Shown piece after piece: positions 1 through 11,350 of a stretch of DNA of 64,000 bases; the first letter of the stretch is position 1, and each line of letters begins with the position of its first letter. The stretch spans positions 82,481,189 to 82,545,188 of the forward strand of contig OV884009.1 of assembly GCA_930367205.1 (NCBI GenBank). Direction: 5' to 3'. The translations under genes were made by a program, and so were the position numbers. Under the pieces are notes generated by a model. The model saw only the letters and a list, made by a program, of their open reading frames with translations. It was not told the DNA's origin and made no database searches. The DNA is from Acanthosoma haemorrhoidale. Lineage: Eukaryota; Arthropoda; Insecta; Hemiptera; Acanthosomatidae.

Positions 1-1503
1 TTGAAATAGAACAGTGAGGGAGATTAACATAATTTTGGGCATAGTAACATGGTGAACAAAGACAGAGATCCAAATAAGCTCATAAGAGCCAGACCATTGG
101 ATATAGAACTCACCCAATCAGCAGCAAACAGTGTATTTTTTATGTACTACATTTCAGGTAAAGTCTATCAAAAATTCTACATAAGTGTGATGCATCGCTC
201 AATTAAAGGTTTCATTATGCCTGAGAAAATGACTTTTTGTAATTATACTCCCAACAAATAATACATATTGTTAATCAGTACAAGATTTTTAGTTTAATGG
301 CTTACTTAATATGATAGTAACATATTTATTTTTGGATTGCTAAGTAATTAATAAGTATTAATTAATATTAAGTAATTAATAAGTGAAATTAATCCTGCAA
401 TATTAAACAGAATTTATTTATTTTTAGCATCATCATGACATCAACTCCCATGCAAAAATGCATCTAAAAAAATGGGTCGAATTTGTGAACTTGATGATAA
501 TGGAAGTTATAATAAGTTTTTAAAATTATAGTTGAAAAAGAAACAATACAAATAGCTCGTAGTTAATCAGGATATTGAGATTATTAAATTAGTACCCCTA
601 TCAACCGACAAAATCAAATAAATTAAGCTGAAATTGGCTGAGGCTCTTTGAAGTTGACTGGTGTAACGGAAAAAGTGAAATTCAATACCATACCAGAAAA
701 AAATTTTTAGATGACATCAAATTGTTTGTAATACTTTCTAAAGAGATGATCTTTCTACAAAAACTTTATGTATAAAGCAATTGAACTAATATCTTGTCAT
801 TATTGGTTTATCTAATCTTTGCATATAAACATGGTAAATATTACATGTAATTTTTTAAAACATGTATGTTTTTCCATTTTCTTTTTTATGAGCAATTCAC
901 ACTACTGCTAAATGTATGTAATGAAATTCTTTGGCATCTTGAAAGTGATGTCAAACTTATTTTGGTAATGCAATGAAATGTTTTAAATATATTAATTTAG
1001 TATTTACAGGCATAGTATATTGTTATTTTTACAGTGAATATATGTGGTTACCAAATAAGCTTTGAATAGTAGTTAATAGCTGTTAATCATTAGAAATTAT
1101 AATATTATGATAAGTAGTTGTTTTAGAGAAACATGAATGTTACTTAAACATGAATAAAGTCTGGTTTCATCAATATTTTTTAAAAATAGACAGTGACTGT
1201 GCTATAATGAGCACTCGTGCAATGTTATTTTGATAAGCCATCAGTTTGTTATTTTAATAGCATGACGAGATAAGGTACACAGAAGAGATATTTGTATAAT
1301 AATAATGAAAAATAGTATAGTTAAAACTGATTTAGGTGAAAATTAAATATTATTGTATAGCTTAGGATGACTCTGTTCCTGTGTTTTTTTCAGATGTTAC
1401 TGAGTCTCCCTTACATAGAGTGTTAAAAACTGAAATCAGAAGCTCCTAGCATATGCCTTACAGAAAGAAAGCGAAATAATTTAAAGATTGATTATCAACT
1501 TAC
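1..1503. other. AT-rich intronic sequence of troponin T
   Basis: No convincing exon was found on either strand. The troponin T reading enters this stretch from the right at the donor at 1503 and must resume beyond the left edge of the window, because the conserved core exons of the protein are not visible here. Isolated acceptor-like sites exist, for example near 1393, but the reading frames after them are too short to support a call. Confidence 0.6.
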
Positions 1504-1955
1504 TCAGTCTTCTTTTGAGGCTCAGGCTCTGGTACACTTTAGAATTCCACGAAATAAAATAAAAAACAAATTGAGTAACATATTGATTATAAGTAAAATA
1601 ACTATATTTATTCAAAGTATGTTTGGAAGTACTTCATTGTAATAATTTATTCATAGCTGCCTTAAATATTAATTAATTGATTTAAACGTATTTATGAAAT
1701 TAAAGAGGTTTGTATAGGTACTTACGTCTCCTCTTCAGACTCCCTGAAATATTCATTTTTTTTAGTTCATGCTCATTCAAGACATAAGACATTGTATATA
1801 AAACTTATATATCATAAAAGGACATGTTGACAAGTAAGGCACAGAAGTCAAATATAAATCAGTGCATCAATGGGCATCCTACTTCAAAAGGTGTATGGGA
1901 TGTTATACTCACGAATACTCCTCGTCAGACATGTTGGCAGGTATTGAGCAAGGGG
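1504..1955 (-). CDS. TnT: troponin T, first coding exons (partial gene)
   Basis: Troponin T anchors the troponin complex to tropomyosin on muscle thin filaments. Three small exons read right to left. Exon a (1955-1913) follows a strong acceptor (tgtttctttgcag), carries 23 nt of leader, then ATG at 1932-1930 encoding MSDEEY plus two bases, with donor GTGAGT. Exon b (1743-1726, 18 nt) lies between tttcag and GTAAGTAC and encodes an acidic SESEEE-type segment. Exon c (1536-1504, 33 nt) encodes TVPEPEPQKKT plus two bases before GTAAGT. All three junctions are in phase 2, so they join in frame. The MSDEEY start and the run of acidic residues are the hallmark of arthropod troponin T, in which small N-terminal exons are known to be alternatively spliced. 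Exons b and c are multiples of three and could be skipped. The tropomyosin- and troponin-binding core would lie left of the window. The identification rests on the N-terminus alone. Confidence 0.75.
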
Positions 1956-2159
1956 CTGCAAAGAAACACAAAAATTATAAGTAAATGGACAATGAGAAAA
2001 ATTATGTTATTGGAATCGGCAAGAATGTGAGTAATTTTCATTTCATCTTCATAGATTTATATAGAAATAAAAGGTTATTAGCCTCTCTGTTTATATTACA
2101 ATTAATGCTAGCTGAAACTCTGTATTAAAAAAATACATAACTTTATTTATCTAGCGTCC

Positions 2160-2960
2160 TTTCCATCCAGAAGAGGAGATGTTGACGACCCCTCAAAAGA
2201 GCTATCCAAGAATCATCAATACAGACTAGAGGCACAATCTTTAATTGAACAGTCTAACTCCTAACTCATTTAATTGAGCATATTCTGATGACATTGATAT
2301 TGTAGGAGTCTCACATCATGCAGTGTTAGAGGTGATTCTGGCTCTTGAGTATGCTGTTGTGTGATTGGGGCTTCCCATATATGAGTAAGACTAAGAAACC
2401 AGGCAGGCACCCAGAAATGAAGGTGGCCTTGGATCTATATCAATTTGAGCAGGTATCAGAGTTTACATACCTTGGTTCACAGGTAACAAATAACAACCAG
2501 ATATCAGTGGAAACAAAAGGAGTATTATGTCTGGCAACTACTGCTGCTTTGGGCTACAAGATCTTTTTAGCAGTCTAGTATCTGGGCATACCAAGATTGT
2601 TCTATATATGATACTGATTCTCCCAATTTTCATATGTGGATCAGAAATCAGGACAACAACCAAAGCTGAGGAAAGGGACCACCAAATATTCAAAAGGAAA
2701 GTTCTCCGACACATGTACAGATCTATTTATTGTGCAGGGAAATAGGCACAAAGAAGCAAGCAAGAGATATACAAGTTGTTATAAAGAGCCTGATGTAATG
2801 TTATGAACCTGGGAAGGCCGAGATGGGCCATGTTGAGGGATGAGTAATGAAATGATTCCAAGTCATGAGAAGTTACTGACAGAAGCAATACTTGGAAGAA
2901 AGCAAAATTGTCTCCTAACCTTGACTTGTAATAGGTATAGCAGGTAGATAAGATATTTAT
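2160..2960 (+). pseudogene. RTE/CR1-like non-LTR reverse transcriptase, 3' part, degenerate
   Basis: This is the C-terminal half of a non-LTR retrotransposon reverse transcriptase. The catalytic box reads AYSDDIDIVG at 2278-2307, against a usual YADD. After a frameshift comes a segment with SEFTYLGSQVTNNNQIS (about 2458-2510), the usual 'F.YLGS' box. A second frameshift leads to the thumb-like segment LPIFICGSEIRTTTKAEE and FKRKVLRHMYRS (about 2610-2725). Beyond that, GRPRWAMLRD (2814-2843) matches the 'GRP..RW' tail. At least two frameshifts and several stops show that it is dead. It lies upstream of the troponin T start codon, probably in its first intron or promoter region. Confidence 0.8.
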
Positions 2961-3784
2961 GTTCTTCCGCCAATTAAAACACAAATGTTTAACCACAATC
3001 ACAAAAAGTATTCTGTCAGATTATCTTGCAAAAATCGTTGTTATTCTTTTATTGCTACTTATCCTCCAGCCATCAAAGTGATCTCTTGTTTTTATGACAA
3101 ATATAAGTGTTTGTGTACACAAAATATATGTATGCATATTTATTATTTTTTATACGGCAAAATTATTAAAATGTGTTCTTATTTATTAAGATTTATTTTA
3201 TATGATAACTGAAATTAGTAGATACATTAGTAAACTTAGAAAACAATTCAGACTATATGGTCTATTAACAGCTAAATATTATTTTTTCTATCGTTTTTGG
3301 TTTAACCCAGGCTACTGTGCACCCAGTGTTAAGTGCCTCTCATTATCTTTGAAAGCATTGAAAAATGATTTAAAAAAGGTACACTAGTGGACCATTATTA
3401 TTAATATTATATTTTCTAGTACTTGTATATATTATTGACTAATATTTAAGGTACAGATGGTATATGATTAAAGTACAAATTTACAATCAATACATCTAGA
3501 TCGAAAGTGTAGGCCTATTGGTGTGCAATATATTTTCTTGATTTAAAAATATTTGTTGCAATATATAATTCTAAAGATGATAGATTACAAGTTTTATTTA
3601 TGTGTTTTACAACCCCTCTGCATTGCAAAAATACTCAAATCCTCCCTACCCACCAGAAAAATATGCCTGTGTATAGTTAGTCTAATACACAATGGGGTGG
3701 ATAATGCTCATGTCTCAATTTTCAAAGGCAGATTCCTTTCCACACTGTGGCTAGGAGTCATAAAAAGACCCATGGACCAATACT
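2961..3784. other. AT-rich sequence with no gene seen
   Basis: The open frames here lack recognisable motifs or good splice borders. The right end (from about 3752) resembles a diverged first unit of the tandem array that follows. Confidence 0.5.
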
Positions 3785-4290
3785 GGGGTAAGGAAGTGGC
3801 CCTTAAAAATTTGTGCATTCGCGTGGTTTTGTACTTTGACTAGGTTACCCCACATATGGATCCGCGGAGGCATGGAGGGGTAAGGAAGTGGCCCTTAGAG
3901 AATTGTGCATTTGCATGGTTTTGTACTTTGACTAGGTTACCCCACATATGGATCCGCGGAGGCATGGAGGAGTATGGAAGTGGCCCTTAGAGAATTGTGC
4001 ATTTGCATGGTTTTGTACTTTGACTAGGTTACCCCACACATGGATCCGCGGAGGCATGGAGGGGTATGGAAGTGGCCCTTAGAAATTTGTGCATTCGCAC
4101 GGTTTTGTACTTTGACTAGGTTACCCCACATATGGATCCGCGGTGGCATGGAGGGGTAAGGAAGTGGCCCTTAAAAATTTGTGCATTCGTATGGTTTTGT
4201 ACTTTGACTAGGTTACCCCACATATGGATCCGCGGAGGCATGGAGGGGTATGGAAGAGGCCCTTAAAAATTGACGCATGTGCTTGGTTTT
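3785..4290. repeat. tandem repeat, 92-bp unit, about 5.5 copies
   Basis: The unit start TAGGTTACCCCACA occurs at 3841, 3933, 4025, 4117 and 4209, each exactly 92 bp from the last. A partial copy precedes 3841 and the last copy breaks down after about 4270. Each unit carries GGATCCGCGG, so BamHI and SacII sites overlap, and ends in TTTTGTACTTTGAC. Units differ from each other by a few substitutions and no indels. The GC-rich unit stands out from its AT-rich surroundings. No conserved reading frame is evident. Confidence 0.95.
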
Positions 4291-5617
4291 GAATGTGGTG
4301 TCGTCACTTTGATTGACCTTGGCTCAAATCCTGGACCAGCAACTTCCAATGAAAGTACCTGAATGGACCAAAAGTTATTGGCACTTAATATAGATTGGCA
4401 AATTTTCTGTCAGTTTACGCGATGTAAAAATAAATGGTCTAGCCCCCTATGCATCAATATAAATATTCAAACGGTAGATTAAAATATTGAACTAAATATT
4501 TCACCTCCCCCCCCCCCCGGGTCATATATTTGCTTGTTTAGTTTTTTGTGGACACTCAGTGATTTTTTATAACATTTTTAAGAATGATTTGGTTAAAATA
4601 AACAATGAATATAACTAAAACCTTTTTCCAATCCATGTAGCATTATCGAACCTAGTCTTCAATCAAACATCCCCTCCCCCTTCCCATCCAAACCCTAAGT
4701 CATTTTCCTTAATACTCAATGTTAAAAATCGTAGGTGATGGAAAACAATAATACAATTTTATATTATCTATTGAGTTAAAATGAAAAATGCAAAGCTATT
4801 TTCTATTTTCAATGATAGTAAAAAAGTAATAGTCATGAACGAGAATACGTAAAATGAAAAATACGTAACTCAAATAAAAAGGTACCGGGATAATGGAATA
4901 AAAAATATGCAATATTTATGAACACAATTTATAAAATTTCTAAGTTCTAAAACTAGGCCGAATGTATTAGATTCCTTTGTAATTTGATCCAACATCACCT
5001 CGCCTAAAAAGATATTGGGCGGTGCCTATGCCTCTCATCCCCCACTCCTCATCCTCGAAACAAGGACAGTTAAAAATGGAAATTCTTTAAAAATAACGCT
5101 GCCATGATTTTTTTTTTGGATTAAGAAATATGTTCCTACTTTTATTAATAATAATTTTCTATTGGCAGATCTTACAAAAATAAGTCTATATAAAAAATTT
5201 ATTGTTACGTGTTGTATTATTTAAAATATACAGACAACTACAAACGTATAATCTAACCAATGATTAATAGTTACAAATATATTACCTTAATAATATATTG
5301 GCTAATAATACGTAATAAGAAATTAGTTCAAGAGAGAGAATAATACAAAATATAATATATTTTAACATACAATAAGAAAATAAGGTTAGTCGATTCCAAA
5401 CTTTTTTTATTTATCAAAGAGATAATTAACCACTATTACCCATTGACCAAATTTTAATTTAATTTTGTAAATGAGGTTCATTTTTATAACTTCATTAGGG
5501 GAAAAAATATATTGGTTTTGAAAAAGAAGTTAATATTCGATAAAGTTTTAGAAAAATTAGTTGTTTTTTTTGTTTAGAACATATTTATAAAGTGTTGTCA
5601 ATGTCTTTTACATTTAG
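4291..5617. other. AT-rich sequence with C-rich runs, no gene seen
   Basis: It contains a poly-C run near 4506-4518 and pyrimidine-rich CCCCTCCCC motifs near 4670-4685 and 5040. No frame or splice-site pair supports an exon, apart from the acceptor at the right end that belongs to the next entry. Confidence 0.5.
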
Positions 5618-5835
5618 CAGGAGCAAACGGGATTTATTGGTTTCCCAGCCAGAATAAGGGTGCCAAGAAACATAAGAAGGGAAGAGGATGGAGGTGGAGC
5701 CAAAATTTTTATCCTGGTGTCGAGTATAACTGGCATAGCTCACCGTCTATTTCTGTATTGGTTCATCCCAACAGCTTTCCTCGTTTAGCTGTACCATTGT
5801 ACCCTCTATTGGCTAACAAAGTTATTGGGTTTTAA
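5618..5835 (+). CDS. candidate 3'-terminal coding exon, unidentified protein
   Basis: After an acceptor (tcttttacatttag, with a second AG three bases on, a NAGNAG arrangement), one frame stays open for 71 codons to TAA at 5833-5835. It has no ATG near its start, so it would be an internal or last exon. The product is basic and aromatic: it contains GAKKHKKGRGWRWSQNFYPG, then VEYNWHSSP and a hydrophobic C-terminus ending ANKVIGF. The composition looks coding and differs from the flanking AT-rich DNA. I do not recognise the family. A competing frame on the same strand is also open for about 55 codons, so even the frame is uncertain. No preceding exon was found. Confidence 0.35.
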
Positions 5836-6559
5836 TTTATTTGCAATTGTTTTATTTGATTGTAGTCTTTCAATAAATTTTCAGCAACTAATGTTTTAAA
5901 TTATAATAAGCTAGCCATAGAATCCAAACCATTTGTTAGTAGTGCTACATATATTAAAAAAATGTATATTATATGTAAATATTTTTTTAATTATTCAAGA
6001 ATGTTAATAAGGCCAATTTGAGTGATTAACTGAAATATTATACCACTTTTTCTACGCCGAGTTTATGGGTTGTATGAAAGCTAGTTATATTTATTTATTT
6101 TTTAACATAAGGGAATACTTGAACAGCTGGTGCATAAAAGATGTTCAACTTAACTATCAATTTGATTTAAAAAAATTATGAACTTTATATGTGAAATGCA
6201 GCACACCTTTTCCCTTTTAGTAAGTTCCAATTATTTATAGGTGTGCTTTATTAAACATATAAGAAAAAAATTAATAACTGAAAACGTATCTGCGATTTGA
6301 GGACCAATGCATGTTTCCTCTGATGCAGGTACCGGCAAACTTTATAAACAGTTTATGAGAAAAAAACTTTTTTTACTTCTGAACCCCTTTTTACAAAATA
6401 TAATAAAAGTTTACTTACGTAATAAATATGTTATTGGGTCGTATCTGAATGGGTATAATAAATGACACTTTCACTGGCGTATATTCTACCACTAACCTTA
6501 CTCACACTATCGCCGTTGGTTAGGTTAGTCTTAAGTTAAGAACATCAAGAGCCGCAAAG
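5836..6559. other. AT-rich sequence, nothing recognised
   Basis: Low-complexity AT-rich DNA without open frames of note. Confidence 0.5.
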
Positions 6560-7310
6560 ACTTATCTAAGAAAACTTTATGCTTGGCAGTTGGCTGGAAA
6601 CTTTCCACAAGTCCTGGCGGCCCTCAACACTATCACACACAATATGAAGGAGACACTTACAGAGCTAAAGGTGTGACTAACCGATGGAATGTAGAGCCGA
6701 TTGTCACCGGTTCAACTCTGGCGGTTCTTCAGCGGCGCGGCCCCACTCCTAAGGCTATCCCCACCACCTCTCTCCAACCCCCTCCCCTCGGGCAGGAATC
6801 AGGAAGGGGTTGAAGGGATCTAAGATTACAGGATGGCCGTGGCAAAAACCCTTTACATGGAGGGGAAGCCTCTGGACATAGCGGTTTGAATATTTTTGGA
6901 TACCAACAAGATATTGGGCCGGAAATTTTCAAATTTGATCTTTTGTACACAATGTCTATGCGAGATGAGGGATGTATTAGCTGTGCCTGTAACACAATCC
7001 CTCCAGTGAGATGTACTCCACGCTCATCGCTAGTCGTGCCTTCTTCATAAAGAAATCTATTACTACTGGCTCCAGCTAACTTTTAAGGCAACCTTGTGGC
7101 ACGCTGTTAATCCTAAAATACTTTGCCATGATGGCCGATCGTACTGGGTAATAAGTTACAGTTGGCTTGGACCGCAAAGGCATGTGTTCGATTCTTTCGT
7201 GGGAGAGGATAGAGAATCCACGTATTATACCCACCATTGACACTGGAGCCTAGAGAATGGTAGTAGTTACCTGCAGATAAATGAATAAGGGTCTTACTTT
7301 TTTTAAACAT
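6560..7310. other. GC-richer island of unknown nature
   Basis: Base composition rises sharply between about 6560 and 7310 compared with both flanks, as in other transposon fragments of this window. Several frames are open for 65-90 codons on both strands, but none shows a known motif. A weak B-box-like string (gtgttcgattctttcg, near 7180) hints at a tRNA-derived element, but no A box of matching spacing was found. It is probably an old mobile element fragment; the class is unknown. Confidence 0.35.
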
Positions 7311-8028
7311 ACCATAGGCCGAAGGGGGAGGTTCTACATTTCAGTTATGGGGCAACCCCTTTTACCTGCCAGTCTGTCTGTATATTCTATTATAGTGATC
7401 GAATAAAAAAATCAGTAGGCCTCAAGTGTTAAAGATATATTCTGTAACACCACAAAATATGTTGACTCGTTCTTGGTATAAATGGAAATACTGGAAGTGT
7501 GGACAAAATTTAAATGTGAAGAAAGTTGCCCCCATTTTTTTAACATTTTTGATTTCTCAGGAGATAAATACAATTTAAAGTTGTGATTTTTGCCCATTTT
7601 AAGGGCATTACATCAAAGAATGTATAAGATATTCCAAAAAAAAAAAAAAGTTTTGAGAGCCAACAGAAGAAATTGTGCATTTAATATTAACAGGTCTCGT
7701 CCGATTTCTGGGGTATTTTTTATAAATTAGCGTTTTGAAGACAACAATAGGCCTTAAGTCTCTACAATATGCACACTAATAATTAAACTATTACAGATAT
7801 ATAATTTTAAATAAGGTATACTAAAGGCCTATTATTGTCTTCAATACTATGTTGTGATCTTACGTTGTCTCTTGAAACAACTATAAACTACTATTAATGT
7901 TTTAGTTAGCTTGAATTTCTGCAATTAGTTCCTTTATGAATACCAGTCTTCTTATTTTTTTCGTTTGTTTCTTCTTTGTACAGAATCTAAGAATCCAAAG
8001 CAGCTATATCAAGGATATCATAAAATAC
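7311..8028. other. AT-rich sequence, likely intronic to the gene on its right
   Basis: No exon was identified. If the minus-strand gene starting at 8970 continues, its third exon should lie here or further left. One feature is listed separately (inverted repeat 7737-7842). Confidence 0.4.
7737..7842. repeat. short inverted repeat (19-bp arms)
   Basis: GAAGACAACAATAGGCCTT (7737-7755) and its near-perfect reverse complement (7824-7842, one mismatch) enclose about 68 bp. It could fold as a hairpin or be a relic of a small inverted-repeat transposon. No target duplication is obvious. Confidence 0.6.
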
Positions 8029-8970
8029 ATGGACAGGCAATCTCTTTATCCCAGCTCTGAGAGAATACTTTCGGAACATCTTCAGAAACTATTTCATCTT
8101 CGAATGATTCTTTGTCCATTTCCGGTAACGAGGCAAGGGCTTCTTCCGGAGTTTTATATTTTTTTTCACTCATATGATGTTCACTGTAACAAAATTAAAG
8201 ACAGTAATTAAAATTAAGATGGGAAAAAATAATGGATTGGTACTTTCCCATACTAAATCCAGTAGTAAATTTCCAGTTAAAGATATAGTAGTGTAAATCA
8301 TGAATTTAAAAGAAGTAGGTTTAACTGAATTAAACTTAAAAGTATTTTAAAAGAAACAAAAAGTTGTTTTTATAGTGAGGATGAAACGATCCTTTCCCAT
8401 CCTTCTAGGTATACACGCTTATAGTAAATGTACAAAACATTTTTTTATTAATTTTTCGTTATTTTAAGACTTTTAGAATCAAAATAAACAATGTCAAAAT
8501 GTTATATAACAAAAAAAAAAAGTTCTGAAAAATCAGTTTAAAGTATCAAAACCCTATTTTACCCGGCCCGTTCTTCCAGTATTAAATACCCCATTCTATT
8601 TTTGGCTCTCAAAAATTTAATTTTTTGAATATCTTTGAAATTCTGCTTGCGTTACTGTCTTTTATGTGTTCTGAGCCAAATGGGTAAATCAGAAATTCTA
8701 ATCTTAAATAGTTTCTGAACTAGGACTTGAGAAATGACAAAAGTTAGCCGAACGTGTTTGACGTTTTTTTTTGTCTTGAAATTGAATCATTTTTGCATCC
8801 ACAGTCCACTGTACAGACAAACAAATGTACCTGAATGAAAGCAGAGCCTGCTCCTTCGGACTAGGTAACAAACGTTCCAATTCGCGATATGTTTTACATT
8901 CTGAATCAGCGTAATGGAAACGGAAATTTACATGCAAACATCTCAGCTCAAGTTCACAACTTTCAGCCAT
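8029..8970 (-). CDS. first two coding exons of an unidentified host gene
   Basis: Exon 1 (8970-8831) starts with ATG in a good context and encodes 46 codons plus two bases, including KTYRELERLLPSPKEQ, before the donor CAG/GTACAT. Exon 2 begins at 8183 after the acceptor ttaattttgttacag; its first base completes the split codon (phase 2). It then stays open through KKYKTPEEALASLPEMDKES and an acidic stretch (FEDEIVSEDVPKVF). The most likely donor is CAT/GTATTT after 8029. Matching phases and coding-like composition argue for a real gene of which only the N-terminal ~98 residues are seen. The product is soluble and acidic with no signal peptide. I do not recognise the family. Exon 3 was not found, so the model is partial. 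Confidence 0.55.
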
Positions 8971-9810
8971 ATTTTGTTTAATATATTTTTATTCCTGCTT
9001 TTTATTGAGTTCAAATAAACCGAACGGTTTTTCCTGTGGGTTTGTTACCTACATCTGTATACTTGTACACATAACATTTACAAGTTTAACAACACAGTAT
9101 ACAAGTGACCTAATATTTATTTAAATGAACATTTGTCTGACTGTACTGCCCGCGTAATTGGCATTTAGTCCGATCTAATGATTAAAATTACTCAACCGCT
9201 GGGAAGGTTGGAATCTTGCTACATACGTAACAAGCTTTTATGCTCAAGTTATTTTTGGCTTGGCTATTGAGACATTCTTTACACTCCTGATTTAGTTCCA
9301 ATTGAAAATTAACTGGTATTTTTTTTCTTGTAATTTCCTAAAATCATTTCGAATTACATGCATAGTTTTTAGGGTTTCGTTGATTTTTTTTTGAAAATCA
9401 GGAACATTAAATAATTAATACTAATAAAAAAAATACTTTCCTATCATATTGAGTAGGGTATCAAATTAAAGATCTTGTCACCCTGATTAATCTGTTGGTT
9501 TTTTTAATTGTAAGTACACCAAATCGTTAAAACTGTTATTAAAATAGTTTTGACAATTCATTCCTTGTTTTACAAAGAGAAATAATATTTTTTACGATAG
9601 TTTCACTTCATGCCACGATGTTGCTGAAATAAAAGTAACCCAACCAAAAATAATTAGAGCCATTCATTAGTTAATTACAGTGAAACAAAATTTATTCTAG
9701 GATATTGTGTAGGTTATCAAATTAAATATCTCTATGTGTAATAAGAGTATGTATAATAAGTTAAAGGTTTAGTGGAGTATTATTACACCTAGGGACCTAT
9801 CCTTTGTACC
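8971..9810. other. AT-rich sequence, upstream region of the 8970 gene
   Basis: It should contain the promoter of the minus-strand gene starting at 8970. No TATA box, CpG-rich block or other clear element was picked out. No coding exon was seen. Confidence 0.4.
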
Positions 9811-9814
9811 ATAA

Positions 9815-10030
9815 ATACCACTGATACTCCTAGCACCTTTCTCGCCACTTTTGTTGATGGTACACCAATCCTTTCAGCCGATCGTGGTCCACCAACCACA
9901 TCCAACAACCTCTAAAATCACCTCACAGAAATAAAGAACTGGTGTAACTAATGACTCATTAAGGCCTATGAAGGCATGTATTCACACTTCAAAGAGGATC
10001 CTGTCCAACCACCACCTTCGCTTTAATACC
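9815..10030 (+). pseudogene. Jockey-clade non-LTR reverse transcriptase fragment
   Basis: The frame reads TFLATFVDGTPILSADR, which is the Jockey RT catalytic box (family form FADDTAIL); the paired aspartates have become D-G. It continues with NHLTEIKNWC and then HFKEDPVQPPP, matching the '..LQ.HL..I..W' and 'FT.R...CPP' boxes in order and spacing. Four in-frame stops interrupt about 70 codons. Only the palm region is left. Confidence 0.75.
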
Positions 10031-10544
10031 GCTTTCTACTTCCAATACCATTCAATAATGCATAGGCTTGTATCTTTACAAAACTACCATCATACGTGCA
10101 GCTAACCCACACCTTCACTACATATACCTTCACCACAAGGGCCACAGAATCATCTGGTAAGTTATTAACGATAATCGTCTTCATTTCACGACTACTGTTT
10201 GTGTGATAAATAAACCATGTCACAAGCCAAACTTTAATGAATTGTGACAGTTACTACCACAAAATTTTAAAGTTAATAAGTTTAAACTTTCAAATGATAA
10301 CTAGAGGTACAGTCCTGCTGGCAAGTATGAATTAGCCATAAACTAATAAAATATGAATAAAACGATTGAAAAATCTCTAGCTTCAAAACCAAAGAATTTT
10401 TCAGTGGCCATTACGCACAATTAATTATTGTTCAGTTCTGTTGTGGCTACAAATAATAACAAGAAATTAATTATATTACAATAGATTAAATGTACTAAAT
10501 GGTATAAATTACATGTTTGCCATTTTCGCTTATTTCATTTGTAG
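10031..10544. other. AT-rich sequence, no gene seen
   Basis: Nothing beyond decayed sequence following the Jockey fragment. Confidence 0.4.
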
Positions 10545-10580
10545 GAACTTGTCTTACATTCATGGCACAAATTTTTTCCG
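10545..10580 (+). other. possible 36-bp microexon
   Basis: A 36-bp stretch lies between a good acceptor (tatttcatttgtag) and a consensus donor (GTAAGTG). Its length is a multiple of three and all three frames are open, so splicing signals alone suggest it. No neighbouring exon on the plus strand was found, and short matches to splice consensus are common in AT-rich DNA. Confidence 0.2.
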
Positions 10581-10980
10581 GTAAGTGTAACTCGCCTCGG
10601 ATGTGTAATAATGTCCTAAGGTCTCAGGTAATCTACCAAAATAGACTAAAGAATTTTAAGTGCAATTTCCAAAAAAAAAAAGTTAATTCAGAGTTTCTAT
10701 TTTGACTTCATCATACCTAAGTCATTTTTTTCACAGGACATTTTTAATGAACGATATATAGTTTATGTGATTATAAGCACTTATGGAAAAAGCTTGTTTC
10801 CTTGGAACAACATACGAATTTCCACTAGTTCACAATACTCACTTGCACAGCAATACAAGCTGCCTTTAATTAATTCATCTGGTAGCAAAAGTAATTTTTG
10901 CAGATAAATTCTATACAGACAAAGGGGCACAAGTCCTCTAAGAATAACAATAATGATTACAAATATATGAGCACGATTGG
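10581..10980. other. AT-rich sequence, no gene seen
   Basis: No motif or exon noted. Confidence 0.4.
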
Positions 10981-10984
10981 TTCA

Positions 10985-11318
10985 GTATTCCTTGACTGAT
11001 GAGAACTGGATAGCTTGGGAGTCGATATAATAAGGCAGTGGGTCAGGGAGAGAAAGAAAGAGGGGTATGATGATAGATTTGGAATTAGCTGGATTTATTA
11101 TCCTTTGTCCGTGAACTGATTTGGCCCAAATCCTCTTAAACTTCGAAACTAAGAGCTTGGAGCTCTGAGGGATGGAAGTAATCGAAAAGGAAACTAGCGA
11201 TAACTTATGAACCTTTTATTTAGTTAAAACTCAGCGCAATATACTAAATATGAATTAGAAAATACAAAAGGTAATGAAAGGTCATAACAATTATGGTCAC
11301 TTGATCTCAAATAGAACA
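10985..11318 (-). mobile_element. probable 3' LTR of a minus-strand LTR retrotransposon
   Basis: In minus orientation a purine run (AAAAGGGGGGG, 11321-11331) is followed directly by AGTGTTCTATTTGAG, the arrangement of polypurine tract and LTR start. An AATAAA-type signal lies about 100 bp in (near 11215-11220). The far end of the LTR could not be fixed; the left limit given is a guess based on where composition changes. Confidence 0.5.
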
Positions 11319-11350
11319 CTCCCCCCCTTTTAAACAAGCTATTAACTCAG

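Noticed and set aside
1381..1437. Plus-strand terminal exon after a tttttttcag acceptor
   Set aside because: Only 18 codons before a stop, no partner exon, and the troponin T gene occupies the opposite strand.
3785..4290. CRISPR-like regular spacing of repeats
   Set aside because: The whole 92-bp unit repeats, there are no unique spacers, and the context is eukaryotic. It is a tandem minisatellite.
6583..6995. Proline-rich frames on both strands
   Set aside because: GC-rich composition keeps several frames open at once; none shows a motif or consistent splice borders.
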